Shown here piece after piece: positions 1 through 35,300 of a DNA stretch of 64,000 nt. The first letter of the stretch is position 1; the number at the start of each line of letters is the position of its first letter. Source of the DNA: Corallium rubrum. Its lineage: Eukaryota; Cnidaria; Anthozoa; Scleralcyonacea; Coralliidae. The stretch covers positions 3,029,585 to 3,093,584 of the forward strand of contig OZ036012.1 of the NCBI GenBank assembly GCA_964035015.1. The letters run 5' to 3'. The notes beneath the pieces are model-generated. The model worked only from the letters and a program-made list of their open reading frames with translations. It did not search any database and had not been told where the DNA came from. Made by a program: the position numbers and the translations under genes.

Positions 1-319
1 TGGAAGGATGGTTGGAAGGGTGGTTGGAAGGATGGTTGGAAGGGTGGTTGGAAGGATGGTTGGAAGGATGGTTGGAAGGATGGTTGGAAGGATGGTTGGA
101 AGGGTGGTTGGAAGGGTGGTTGGAAGGATGGTTGGAAGGGTGGTTGGAAGGATGGTGGTTGGAAGGATGGTTGGAAGGGTGGTTGGAAGGGTGGTTGGAA
201 GGATGGTTGGAAGGATGGTTGGAAGTGGTTGGGATGGTGGTTGGAAGGATGGTTGGAAGGATTATTGGAAGGATTGTTGGAAGGATTGTAGGAAGGGTGG
301 TTGGAAAGATGGAAGGATG
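1..319. repeat. 12-bp minisatellite in NADSYN1 intron 2
   Basis: Tandem copies of a unit close to GGTTGGAAGGAT, with GGAAGGGT variants, run from the left edge and decay near 300. The array begins a few bases inside the intron, next to the donor of NADSYN1 exon 2 on the minus strand. The long open frames through it only reflect a stop-free unit whose length is a multiple of three. Confidence 0.95.
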
Positions 320-332
320 TTTATGTTCATAC

Positions 333-2711
333 CTTACTAGTTGCACTCGTAATTAAATCAACCCTTTTTCCTAACTTTCTCAGTTCATGATGACTGCCAC
401 TGGAATTAGTAAAGATTTCTACACCATCGAGTGCCATCAAAGTGTGAGGAGAACTTGGACCAAACAGTTCAGCGCATGTCTCAGTTCCAAAGGTAGTATC
501 CCTGGCAGAAATTACAGCATCACCAATGGGAACAGTTGTTTGCCCAGTGATATCGGAGATCACTTTTGGCAGTATAAAGTCTTCTGTTTGTCTGGCCTGA
601 CCAAATAATTATAATACAGGTATGAGAAAATAGAGGAAGCATAGTGGTGTTGATTTAATGAAGGGAGGAAAACCAGAGAACCAGTGAAAAACCCTTGAAG
701 CACACAGGAGAGATCAGCTACAACTCTACTCGCATGAGTTCCAAGCTCGACAATGGGGTCACCCATCCAAGTAATAATAAACTCTGTTTAACTGGGCTTA
801 ACTTTTGGTGAGAGGCAGCACGGTAACTGCATACATCACCTGTGCTTTGCAACATGTGCTTGACTCAACTCAGTCAGTCACATAGCATGTTCTAGGGATT
901 TTTGGTGAAGGAAAATTCGAGTGTAGAATATATACATGTATATATATATTCTACACTCGAATTTTCCTTCACCAAAAATCCCTAGCACATGCTATGTAAT
1001 CGAGTGAAATGCCCAATATTACTTCTAATAAATCCAATTCCCTCCTGGCATTACCACCTTAATGTATACAGAACTCGTGATCAAGCTCTCGGCAACGGCC
1101 TCCGTGGCTCAGTGGTCAGAGCATTGCACTAGAATCACAAGGTCGTGGGTTCAATTCCTGCCGGAAGGCCTGCGTAGTTGCATTTTTCACAACTGGTCCT
1201 GGTTTGGTCTTAAAATGTATATATTCCACACTCGAATTTTCCTTCACCAAAAATCCCTAGAACATGCTATGTAATCGAGTGAAATGCCCAATATTACTTC
1301 TAATAAATTCAATCAGTCACAGACAGTTGTCCGCATTTCTATTCTCATAAAATTCCAGCACTTGTCTGTGGCATAGCTGCCATTAGTTTGAGTAATACCC
1401 AGGTGTGTGACCGCATATCTAGGGGGTCCTGGGGTATGCCCCCCTGGAAAATGTTTGAAATTTGGATCTCTGAAACGGTATTTCCTGATTGTGACAGCAC
1501 ATTTGTGAAGAATTTTAAAAGTTTTAAAACATGATTTTAATAGTGCATTTTGTCCTATACTGCATGGAATTTGGATCTGTGAAACAGCATTTCCTGCATT
1601 CTGACAGCACATTTGTGGAGAATTTTAAAAAAGATGATTTCAATAGCACCAAGTCCATGTCAGCCATATTTTTTGTGGAATTCTCAGAGCTGAGCCCCCA
1701 TTCTTTATGGCCACTGCGTGCATGAAAGTCTCGTCCCTAGACTGCTGCAAGCCCCTGCGAGGCATATGCACGACTCACTGACTCGGAAAACCTGCAGTCA
1801 CATTTAAATTTAAATTTTTCCGAGATATTGTATACATTTGAGGATTACAAATAAGATTTAATTCATTTTTAGCAGGATTTCAAGCGTTAAGTATTAAATA
1901 CCAGCACGGAGTTCTACAAACAAAGCTCAGAGGCGTGAGATCACTTATGTCCGGTGTGTGAGCGTGAGAATTAATGCTGAGGCGTGTGTCACATGCCCAA
2001 GATGTGAGACTTGGTAGGTATATGCTGTGGGTGTTTACCAATCTAAATTAGAGCTGTGTGCTGGCTTAATTAAGTGACTAGTCTGACTTATAAGTGACAA
2101 CAAGTCAAGGCATTGACTTGAGACATTTCAACTCTGCCGTAACCCCCCGGAATTTCAATGCTTCAACCTTCCCCACAGAAACTCCAACCCTCATCAGGGG
2201 GGGGCAGATAAATTTGATACCAAAGACAGCTGAATAAAACGAAAGTCTCCTTATTCATCTGCTTTTGATGTCTACACATAATTATGTGCATAAAACACAG
2301 CCCTACCTTCTCCCAAGGCGAGAACCAACGAAGTTCTCGGTAGTTGCCATCGTTTGCCATTATCATCTTTGGACGAATGAGAAGAATCTTCCGGTTAAAA
2401 AATATCACTTTGCAATTGTATCTTGTGTTCTTGTGCAAGACTGGCATACCGACATCGCAGATAATATCCTGAGCGACAGGTGATTTTAAAATACAAGCGA
2501 GAGCTTGGAAAGAATGAAGGACTGTGTCCTCTTCGAAATAATGATCATCGCAACCATAACCACACATTTCAAGTTCAGGACCAAGACGATAGCAAGCACC
2601 TTTGGATTTCGCCTCGCTTATGCTTTGCAGGATCCGTTTGAGATTGCCCTCGAAATCTAAAGCCCATTGATTCAAGGAACAGGACGCTAAAGTTATCTTA
2701 CGACAAGCCAT
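333..2711 (-). CDS. NADSYN1: Glutamine-dependent NAD(+) synthetase, N-terminal part (2 exons, partial)
   Basis: This enzyme makes NAD+ from nicotinic acid adenine dinucleotide with ATP, using ammonia released from glutamine by an N-terminal nitrilase-fold glutaminase. Exon 1 (2307-2711, 135 codons) opens [20 protein letters not shown] and closes at SPWEK with a gtaggg donor. Exon 2 (333-596, 88 codons) runs from [10 protein letters not shown] to TSATSK with a gtatga donor. Both exons are in phase 0. The nitrilase triad is visible: Glu46 in [10 protein letters not shown], Lys115 in RPKMIMAN and Cys176 in GTETCAEL. The match to the animal enzyme as I remember it is continuous, including [14 protein letters not shown]. 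The synthetase domain lies beyond the left edge. The start is the first Met, placed as in the family. The gene diverges from cortactin. Confidence 0.95.
881..996. repeat. Hairpin of two inverted SINE-C tail segments
   Basis: Arms of about 55 bp (from catagcatgttctaggg and back through ccctagcacatgctatg) are reverse complements around a short TA-rich centre. Each arm is the 3' segment found at the end of the tRNA-like SINE at 1020-1313. It lies in NADSYN1 intron 1. Confidence 0.85.
1020..1313 (+). mobile_element. tRNA-derived SINE, family C
   Basis: A tRNA-like head (1100-1171) carries an A-box-like TGGCTCAGTGG and a B-box GGTTCAATTCC. It is followed by a fixed tail that includes CTACACTCGAATTTTCC and AATCGAGTGAAATGCCC. 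Related copies sit near 7015, 27010-27440, 38385-38660, 40050-40370 and 56240, which supports a mobile family. The anticodon position reads AGA with U33, but the acceptor stem is poorly paired, so this is not called a tRNA gene. Confidence 0.8.
1458..1631. repeat. Imperfect direct repeat of about 60 bp
   Basis: A segment starting TTTGGATCTCTGAAACGG and ending GAATTTTAAAA recurs about 110 bp later with scattered substitutions. It probably belongs to an older interspersed element. The rest of the intron from 1632 to 2306 shows nothing I can name. Confidence 0.6.
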
Positions 2712-5346
2712 TGCTTTGCGCTTTCACAGTTTCACTTTCTTTTCCAAATTCCAATTATCTCAATGTGTTTACGTCTCAGTTTTGTCACGCGTGACGAGAG
2801 CTCCCGCAACTCGCGGGACATGTTAGTCATGTTACACACAATGTTGCAAATTATATGCAATGTTACAAACAATGTTGCAAATTATATGCAATGTTACAAA
2901 CAATGTTGCAGATTATATGCAATGTTACAATACAATGTTGCAAATTATATGCAATGTTACAATACAATGTTGCAAATTATATGCAATGTTACAATACAAT
3001 GTTGCAAATTATATGCAATGTTACAATACAATGTTGCAAATTATATGCAGTGTTACAATACAATGTTGCAAATTATATACAATGTTACAATGCAATGTTG
3101 CAAATTATATGCAATGTTACAATACAATGTTGCAAATTATATGAAATGTTACAATACAATATTGGAAATTATATGCAATGTTACAATACAATGTTGCAAA
3201 TTATATACAATGTTACAATACAATGTTGTAAATTATATGCAATGTGACAATATAATGTTGCAAATTATATGCAATGTTACAAACAATGTTGCAAATTATA
3301 TGCAATGTTACAAACAATGTTGCAGATTATATGCAATGTTACAATACAATGTTGCAAATTATATACAATGTTACAATACAATGTTGTAAATTATATGCAA
3401 TGTGACAATACAATGTTGCAAATTATATGCAATGTTACAATACAATATTGCAAATTATATGCAATATGTTACAATACAATGTTGCAAATTATATGCAATG
3501 TTACAATGCAATATTGCAAATTGTATGCAATGTTACAATACAATGTTGCAAATTATATACAATGTTACAATACAATGTTGTAAATTATATGCAATGTGAC
3601 AATACAATGTTGCAAATTATATGCAATGTTACAATACAATATTGCAAATTATATGCAATATGTTACAATACAATGTTGCAAATTATATGCAATGTTACAA
3701 TACAATGTTGTAAATTATATGCAATGTGACAATACAATGTTGCAAATTATATGCAATGTTACAATACAATGTTGTAAATTATATGCAATGTTACAATACA
3801 ATGTTGCAAATTATATACAATGTTACAATACAATGTTGTAAATTATATGCAATGTTACAATACAATGTTGCAAATTATATACAATGTTACAATACAATAT
3901 TGCAAATTGTATGCAATGTTACAATACAAAGTGGCAAATTATATACAATGTTACAATACAATGTTGCAAATTATATACAATGTTACAATACAATGTTACA
4001 AATTATATGCAATGTTACAATACAATGTTGCAAATTATATACAATGTTACAATGCAATGTTGCAAATTATATACAATGTTACAATACAATGTTGCGAATT
4101 ATATGCGATGTTACAATACAATGTTGCAAATTATATACACTGACACTGTTACAATACAATGTTGCAAATTATATGCACATTATGTACAATGTTACAATAC
4201 AATGTTGCAAATTATATACACTGACAATGTTACAATACAATGTTGCAAATTTTATACGATGTTGCAATACAATGTTGCAAATTATTTACAATGTTGCAAA
4301 TTATATACAATGTTGCAAATTATATACAATGTTGCAAATTATATACAATGTTGCAAATCATATACAATGTTGCAAGTTATATACAATGTTGCCACACAAT
4401 GTTGCAAATTATATATAATGTTGCAAGTTATATACAATGTTGCCACATAATGTTGCAAATCATATACAATGTTGCAAGTTATATACAATGTTGCCACACA
4501 ATGTTGCAAATTATATACAATGTTTCAATACAATGTTGCAAATTATATACAATGTTGCAAATTATTTTCAATGTTGCAATACAATGTTGCAAATCATATA
4601 CAATATTGCAAATTATATACAATGTTGCAAATCATATACAATGTTGCAAATTATATACAATGTTGCCATACAATGTATGCAAATTATATACGTTTCAATA
4701 CAATGTTGCAAATTATATACAATGTTGCAATACAATGTTGCAAATTATATACAATGTTGCCACACAATGTTGCAAATCATATACAATGTTTCAATACAAT
4801 GTTGCAAATTATATACAATGTTGCAAATTATTTTCAATGTTGCAATACAATGTTGCAAATCATATACAATATTGCAAATTATATACAATGTTGCAAATCA
4901 TATACAATGTTGCAAGTTATATACAATGTTGCCATACAATGTTGCAAATTATATACAATGTTTCAATACAATGTTGCAAATTATATACAATGTTGCAAAT
5001 TATTTTCAATGTTGCAATACAATGTTGCAAATCATATACAATATTGCAAATTATATACAATGTTGCAAATTATATACAATGTTACAATACAATGTTACAA
5101 TACAATGTTGCAAATTATATACAATTAATGTTGCAAATTAAGCTCTGGGGACGAGAGAAGGATGTAAGAAATCGTAGAATTGATCCCGAAATGTCAGCGG
5201 TTTATACCATTTGAGCATGCGGGAAGCCATGTGAAAGGGAGTGAACAGGAAGCAGATAATATTCAGGAAGTCAGCTATTCTATTGTTTGGATAAACATCA
5301 TTTCTTTTGCCTTGATCTTCGTTGTTCTTGGCTGAAAAAAGCAGAA
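2712..5346. other. Head-to-head intergenic region between NADSYN1 and cortactin
   Basis: The two translation starts face away from each other, 2.6 kb apart. About 120 bp of unique sequence precedes NADSYN1 and about 200 bp precedes cortactin. Everything between is the tandem satellite. Both promoters should lie in the unique margins, but I see no convincing TATA box. Confidence 0.7.
2830..5142. repeat. AT-rich satellite, ~32-bp unit grading into a ~19-bp unit
   Basis: From 2830 to about 4250 the unit is near 32 bp and contains GTTGCAAATTATATGCAATG joined to TTACAATACAA. From about 4250 to 5142 shorter units of the form TGTTGCAAATTATATACAA dominate and mix into higher-order blocks. Several segments of more than 150 bp recur almost exactly, for example around 4500-4650 and 4790-5060. 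All three plus frames stay open because the unit lacks stops; nothing suggests coding. Confidence 0.97.
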
Positions 5347-27833
<22,487 letters not shown>

Positions 27834-28145
27834 CTCAGCACGATTAAATCACAGACAGCCATACACACTTCACTATTTTGCCGCATAATCCCTTTCTATA
27901 TTTTGTAGTTTTTGTCCGCTGCTCGAACGAAACCGTTCAAAGACCGATACGTATCCTTCAATTTAATCTCATTTCGGTTTTTCCTTCACATAAGACTATT
28001 CTGAGTGAAGGGTGTTAGAGAAAGGAATTGGCAAGCAAGATTTGATATAATGTGAAGATTGCCAAAATTAATTTTTTACAATTCTTTAGTTTTTCGTTTC
28101 CTTGCCTCGTTGTTGAGATATTTCAGTTTGTTTAATGTACTGTAT

Positions 28146-28151
28146 AATAAA
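28146..28151 (+). promoter_or_regulatory. CTTN: Candidate polyadenylation signal of cortactin
   Basis: The first AATAAA after the stop codon, 313 nt downstream. The repeat family with GAGTGTTTTATCAGATATAA begins just after it, so a 3' end near here is reasonable but unproven. Confidence 0.45.
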
Positions 28152-28159
28152 CGAGCAGG

Positions 28160-28770
28160 AGTGTTTTATCAGATATAAAGACACGAGGCGAAGCCGAGTG
28201 TTTTTATATCTCAATGAAACACGAACTGCGAGTTTATTATACGGCTTCAAAAACGAACCACTTGGTAAGTTGATTGGCGGACTTTGTTTGAAAAATAACC
28301 TTGTCTAAGCCGAAAATATCATAGCTAAAGTTTATGTAAATCAGGAGAAATCTTTATCACTTGTGAAGATACGATACGGTCATGATTTTCTTTTGTGTTT
28401 TCCTCATGAATTATTAATGAGTTTTTGAAGTAATATTTAAAACATGAACAGCAGTGTTTTATCAGATTTAAAACACGAGGCGATAGCCCTCTAAATGTTT
28501 AAATGTCTAAATGTTTGAAATAGCTTCAAAAACGGCCCATTTCATTTTGGTAAGTTCATTGGCGTAGTAAGTTTGAAAAATAACCTTGTCTAAGCCGAGA
28601 AAATCAAAGCTAAAGTTTATGTAAATCAGGACGTTTCTTTATCAGATATAAAACCATGGACATGGCACTGATTTCCTTTGTGTTTCCCTCATGAATTATT
28701 AATGCGTTTTTGAAATGCAAATTAAACGTGCATGTGCTTGCATTATACACTTAATGTCTGCTCCCGAGGG
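28160..28770. repeat. Interspersed repeat with TGTTTTATCAGAT motifs
   Basis: Two imperfect copies of a segment with GTGTTTTATCAGAT, CACGAGGCGA and AATAACCTTGTCTAAGCCGA lie in tandem here. Related pieces recur at 45490-45590 and 46070-46260. Non-coding. Confidence 0.6.
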
Positions 28771-28890
28771 AAACAGTTAGTTTTGTTTTCCCGAGAGTCT
28801 TGATATTTCCCGAGACGAAGTCCCTCGAGACTTGAGGGAAAACAAAACTAACTGTTTCCCAAGGGATCAGACATTAAGTGTTTTGTTATA

Positions 28891-29206
28891 CAGGGTGTAT
28901 CAAAAAAAAGGCTACCCTTAGAAAATATAATTAACATTCTTTTCAAATAACCTATTGTATATTGACAGCCCTGTGGTCAGTTGAACCATTTTTAATCGAA
29001 CTAATATGAATATAATTAACATTTTTATTTCAGTTATGCTCCTTCATACGTTTAGAAGTTATCGTAATTTCCCAGGTGTATACGACCATTTGTTTTTTAC
29101 GCATCCGTGACTTCAGAGGTGTCCAGGGCTGTCAATATACAATAGGTTATTTGAAAAGAATGTTAATTATATTTTCTAAGGGTAGCCTTTTTTTTGATAC
29201 ACCCTG
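28891..29206. mobile_element. Mariner-type MITE, 316 bp, near-perfect 83-bp TIRs
   Basis: The ends are CAGGGTGTATC and GATACACCCTG with TA on both flanks. The two arms match over about 83 bp, through TTGACAGCCCTG on the left and CAGGGCTGTCAA on the right, leaving about 150 bp of unique centre. Arm identity this high suggests recent activity. Confidence 0.9.
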
Positions 29207-29617
29207 TATAGCTTGAGTTTCGCTGAATGATTTCGACGTTTATCAAGGGAAAGTACACAAAAGACAAACGCTAAGACTTAGCAAGACATTTCGCCTGGCT
29301 CTGTAATTTCACTCCAACCAAACAACTATCAGTCTCAGAACAAAAGAACAGCAATATATTTCTCCAGTTAATCTTCACACGTGCTTTGAAGACCTATAAA
29401 TATTCTTTTTTTCGTACCAAACAAGCTTTTGTTTATAGGATGCCGTGAAGAGTTAAAGTTCTAGCGGACAACAATTGAAAATTTATTGACCGAGCAGGCA
29501 ATAAGTTATCAATTATTGCCCACTCGGTAGACATTGAAATTTAGCTAAGGTCATGTGACCACAAACCAACCAATGACAGTCATTGTTGCATCCAGTGAAA
29601 CTCTAGCTATATAACAA

Positions 29618-29930
29618 AATGAGTTATCGGAGGAGGTTATATATCTTCTATTATCAAACCAAATTAATTCGAAGGACGCGTGTGTGTGTGTGTTTCTCTC
29701 ACAACGCCAAACACGTACATTTTCAAGTGATTATGTTTGATAATAGCAAAGATATATAACCTTCTCTGATAACTCATTATGTACATGTGACGTGAAGTTG
29801 TTTAATTTACATTTCAAACAAACTGAAATATCTCAGGAACGAAGCAAGGAAACGAAAAACTGCAAAAGATGTTACTTTATCATTTTAAGTGTTCTTTCAA
29901 ATAAGACAAACTTAATTTTCGTTTCATCGG
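29618..29930. mobile_element. Dispersed foldback repeat (TGAGTTATCGGAG family), copy 1
   Basis: The inverted core (29618-29788) has AATGAGTTATCGGAGGAGG and TCTCTGATAACTCATTATG. The following segment with AAATATCTCAGGAACGAAGC matches copies near 44300-44625 and 45579-46062. Confidence 0.7.
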
Positions 29931-30303
29931 GCACTTTAAGGTTTTTATTTAGCAGAGACAGGTGGTTTTCTTTTTTCTGTATTGGTCACAAAGTATTTTT
30001 TCTGCTTTTAAGAATTCTTAAATCTTACTATCACGTTTTCTGTATAAGTAAGTCATGCTTTTTCCAAGGGTGATGATTAATGGGCTAGCAATTAATGAAG
30101 TCATAACATAGCTCAAGAATAATTTTGAATACAACACAACGAATAATACAGCTGCTATTAGCGTTAATAATAGTTTTATATTTGATGAACATTTTTGTGA
30201 ATTAGTTTCTCGATGTACCTGCTAAACAGCTTTTCTGATGTAGAACACCAAATATTAATAAAGTCGCGGTACAAATTCCACATGATTGCTTTTACTTAGA
30301 TTG

Positions 30304-30486
30304 GAACGAACGAACGAACGAACGAACGAACGAACGAACGAACGAACGAACGAACGAACGAACGAACGAACGAACGAACGAACGAACGAACGAACGAACG
30401 AACGAACGGACGGACGGACGGACGGACGGACGGACGGACGGACGGACGGACGAACGAACAAACGAACGAACCAACAAACGAACGAA
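30304..30486. repeat. (AACG)n then (GACG)n microsatellite
   Basis: About 26 AACG units followed by about 11 GACG units and mixed units. It is in the cortactin/NF-YC convergent intergenic region. Around it, 29931-30303 and 30487-31594 show only AT-rich DNA with nothing I can name. Confidence 0.95.
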
Positions 30487-31594
30487 CGAACCAAGGACCA
30501 ACCGACTGAGTAAATAAATAAATAACTAATTAAGTAACTAAGTTTAATTAGTCTATTTTAATTAACTGAAAATTATCACGATTTAATAATTTTAGTTAGT
30601 TTAATTAAATTATTAAATTTACTAATTAAAATTAATTAATTTTAATTTAATAATTTTAGTCTGGAATCCGTATTTTTTGCAATTTTCTATACACGGGTAG
30701 AGTAGATTCCATCGTTCAAAATGCCATAGACACGTGATGAACTCAAAATTGCATTGGTCAGCAGTGGGCACAGCAGTGGGTGAGCACATGGACAAGATGG
30801 CGTATCAAAACAACAAACAACTGTCAAAACAGTTTTAAGGATTTTATTCAGTTAAGCAAGAAAACAACATTACCATTGGACTGCAATTGAAGGTAGGATA
30901 AGTATATTATCCATTATGAATTAAATATCTCGAAATACAAGTGATAAACGTAGCTTTTCTCTGACGAAAATGTCGTTGCCAAAATGTTTGGCACAGACAG
31001 CGTTTTAAAGTTGTTTAGTCCGGTGGTTTAACTTGTTTAAATATGCCCAGATAAAGGTCCAAGATAGTGCCCAACGTATATTCTCTGATACTATGTGCAC
31101 TTAAACTAAAGGATGTATATTTTGCCAACAGAGCGTGTGCCAAATGGCATAAAACGCAATTCATTATCACCCTGAAATTTATCCTGACGACTTGCAGGTG
31201 AACAAGCAAACAAACCTGTGCTTGTATTTTTAAATAACATATTTAAAAATAGAAAATAGCTTATATTAGTGCTGAAATTCCAGAAAGTAACCAGGAAGTT
31301 ACCCTCCCCCTGAACCTTTGGTCAAAGACTCCACCCCAATCTCACTTTAACAAGCTAAATTAATAGCACAACCAATAAAACACTTGCCCAACAGATTTAC
31401 TCCCCTAACAGATTTTTAGGGCCATTCAGAAAATGGGGATAAGATCTCATTGGCTCAGAGTGATCAAAGAAACAGCATCTTTAACCACAGCTTCTCTCGG
31501 TGCTGCTTTCAGCATTTCAGGGGGAGTGGGCAGTGTAAAAGCTCATAATAACTATAATTATATAATAAAATTTACAGTGAGTTATCTGTCAAGT

Positions 31595-31960
31595 CATGTC
31601 CTAGCAACACGATCTTTCCAATAAGCTAGATATTGGTTGAGATGAATGGCATTTAACACATAAGGACTTGAATGCTCTTGGATTGTCAGGATTGTAAACA
31701 TGATTAGTTAATTCTAGATAGTGGTTGAATAATTCCTTTTTGAAAGATTTCAGATTTTTTGAGATGTCTCTGATGGTTCTAGGTAAAGTGTTCCAGACTT
31801 GAGGTGCCCGCAAGTAGTAACTGTTTTGAAAAGTTACAGTTCTACATTTAATTTCTTCTAGCATAAGGCCATAGATTTTTTAACAGATATTGTCAGTTCC
31901 AATCTGGATAGATATGTAGAGGAAGACTCAATCCAAATATTCATAAAATACAAAATATAT
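31595..31960 (-). pseudogene. LINE reverse-transcriptase ORF, 3'-terminal remnant
   Basis: The minus strand reads CRTVTFQNSYYLRAPQVWNT then LPRTIRDISKNLKSFKKELF, the usual C-terminal tail of CR1/L2/jockey-type LINE ORF2 proteins (xWNxLP followed by SFKxxL). No catalytic RT motif remains, so it is a 5'-truncated dead copy. Confidence 0.75.
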
Positions 31961-32383
31961 TACACCATCCTGGTGCAGTGTGTTTCCCCAGCACGTTTGA
32001 TGGTCAAACTTACCAGGATACTTGTGGCAACATCTCAGTTTTTGATCAGTGGTTAATAATTATATTGTGTGGAATATTATACAAGATCAACCATACAAGT
32101 AACACTTTTAATAATAATTTTTGTTGCAAAACAATTACTTTCCTTGTGCAGAAAATATGCATTTGACTTTATCACTAGACTTGACTTCTTAGTATTTCTA
32201 CAGTATATACAAATGTAACTTTCTGGTACTAGGTTGTGTCCAATAAGGCTGGCTTTGATGTGATGTGTCCACAGAATAAGTAAATATCAACTAAAAGTCA
32301 GACTTCTAGCATTGGTGTCAAGTTGACCTTGTTGTTGGAGTACTTATTCTCTGATTATGGTACAAGTATCTAGGCATGTGTGT

Positions 32384-35300
32384 CTATTGTCCTTGCTGGT
32401 CAGAAGATTGTGAATGTTCGCTATCTCCAGCTTGTGTCTGCTGTGTTGACTGGGCTTGTTGGGGCTGTTCAGGTGTAGCTGTGATGTACAACTGTGGGGT
32501 GCCTCCTTGGGTAGCGGTTTGGATTTGGTAAATCTAAAAAAAATAACAAAACATGAAATATAAGTATAGGTTATTTTGAGGCCATGAGGGGATATGTGAT
32601 TTATTCCATGAGGGTGAACTTAATTTTCACATGGGTGAGGTTGACAGGAGTCACAACAGAAAAGAAATATTGAGGGGAATATTAGCGGGGGAATATTAAT
32701 CTTTATAACATAGCTTTGATATAGCAACGTTTTTGATTGGCTGTCGTGCGTGCTCCATAACTCGATGGAGCACGGCAAAATAGCATGGGGAAAAAATTCA
32801 AAACAAAACTGAGTTTTAAATTGACTTTTTGTGACCTTTTATATTATCAAAATACTGAGTCATTTAATTTTATTGAGTAATAAAGAACAACAACCATAAG
32901 ACATAAACTGGGTCTGGGTAACCGAGTTTAAACTGTCCTTTTGGTTGGATTTTAGTGAACAAAAAACACTTGGATACGAAAGTAGAAAAACACAACAACC
33001 AAAACGATTCGCTGGCTTGTGAAAGGATTTAATGCTATGTTATAAAAGAAATGGCTCATGGTTTAGTCCGCTCCATCGAGTTATTGATGCACTTGGGAAA
33101 TTTGAAGAGCACTCAAAAATCTACGCCTCGACCAACTCTTACGATTTTTTCGTGCTCTCCCAATTCCCCACGTGCATCCATAACTCGATGGAGCACGCTA
33201 AACCATGAACCATTTCTTAAATTGTTTTGCTGGGGCTATTGAATATTTCCCCCAAAAAGAATAAAGGAAACTGAGGGAGGCATGTGAAAATTAAGTTAGC
33301 TGATTCACAACACATTACTGTAATCCATTCCAACCTGAGCTGGCCAAAAACAGCCACTTCATCGTTTTACTCTGTCTAACACCAGATGATTTTACTCATC
33401 AAAGAGAGAACCCTCAGACATCCTAGGCAGCAATGAGTTAACAAGTGATTAACCCATTCCTGCCTGAGCTGGCTAAAAATGGTTCCTTTATTGTTTTACT
33501 CTGTCTAACACCAGATGATTTTACTCATCAAAGAAAAAGCCCTCAGACATCCTAGGCAGAAATGAGTTAACAAGTGATTAACCCATTCCTGCCTGAGTTG
33601 GTCAAAAATGGTTCCTTTATTGTTTTACTCTGTCTAACACCAGATGATTTTATTCATCAAAGAGAGAACCCTCAGACATCCTAGGCAGCAATGAGTTAAC
33701 AAGTGATTAACCCATTCCTGCCTGAGCTGGTCAAAAACGACCCCTTTATTGTTTTACTCTGTCTAACACCAGATGATTTTACTCGTCAAAGAGAGAACCC
33801 TCAGACATCCTAGGTAGCAATGAGTTAACAAGTGATTAACCTATTCCTGCCTGAACTGGCCAAAAATGACCCCTTTATTGTTTTACTCTGTCTAACACCA
33901 GATGATTTTACTCATCAAAGAGAGAACCCTCAGACATCCTAGGCAGCAATGAGTTAACAAGTGATTAATCCATTCCTGCCTGAGCTGGCCAAAAATGACC
34001 CCTTTATTGTTTTACTCTGTCTAACACCAGATGATTTTACTCATCAAAGAGAGAACCCTCAGCCATCCTAGGCAGCAATGAGTTAACAAGTGATTAACCC
34101 ATTCCTACCTGAGCTGGTCAAAAATGGTTCCTTTATTGTTTTACTCTGTCTCACACCAGATGATTTTACTCATCAAAGGGAGAACCCTTGACAGACATCC
34201 CACCAACTTACCTGTCCCCCATACGATGCATATTCTGCATGTTGTTGTGTCGTTCCTGTACTTGGTGTTATAGTCTGTGAAGTGGCTTGTGACTGTGGTT
34301 GCTGCTGAGCTTCTTGGCTTGCGACTTGAACCTGCTGGCCAGCCTGAGCCTGCACTTGTTGGCTAGTCTGTTGTGTTGCTTGAACAACTTGGGGTTGTGT
34401 TGTTGAAACACCTTGTATTTGTACCACCTGTTGTTGTTGTTGCTGCTGCTGCTGCTTTGTTGTTGTTGTTGAAGCTGGATTTGTTGCATACGACTTATAT
34501 ACTGCATTGAAGGTGCTGCAAAATGAATCTAGAAGTACACAATTAATCCAAAGACAAGTTATTCCAAGAAAACGCAGTCGTGTGAAAAGGATGAATGCTT
34601 GAATGCAAATGGTACTGGTGGTGACTATACTTACTGGATAAGTAATATCACTTTGTTCTTGAGATTGAGTCTGAATAAGTTGTGGCTGACCCTGAAGAGA
34701 AGGAATAAATAAGAATTCAGTTCTCAACTGTACTGCAGTGTAATGCACTGCCTTGGACAGATGGACTGGACTGGACTTTACTGTACTGCAGCAGTGGGTC
34801 ATACTGTGTACTGTACTTTACTGTACTGCACTGTATTGGATATCTGCACTAGACGATACCATACTGGTATTGCAGTGGGCCATACTGTGTACTGTACTGT
34901 ACTTTACTGTACTGAACTGTATTGGATATCTGCACTAGACGATACCATACTGTATTGCACTGCACCAGTGGGACGTACTGTGTACTGTACTGGACTGTAC
35001 TGTACTGAACTGTATTGGATATCTGCACTAGACCATACTGTACTGTATTGCACTGCACCAGTGGGATGTATTGTGTACTGTACTGTACTATACTGTATTG
35101 GATATCTGCACTAGACCATACTGTACTGTATTGCACTGGGCCATACTGTGTACTGTACTGTACTATACTGTATTGGATATCTGCACTAGACCATACTGTA
35201 TTCATATAACTGTATTGCACTGGGCAATGGCTCATACTGGGTACTGTACTGTACTGTACTGTACTGTACTGTACTGTACTGTACTGTACTGTACTGTACT

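Noticed and set aside
1100-1171. Functional tRNA-Ser (AGA)
   Set aside because: The acceptor stem mispairs, the long variable arm expected for tRNA-Ser is absent and the sequence is embedded in a multi-copy SINE.
2763-5214. Long open frames (MQCYNTMLQII-type) on the plus strand
   Set aside because: All three frames are open at once because the satellite unit lacks stop codons; there are no splice signals and composition follows the repeat.
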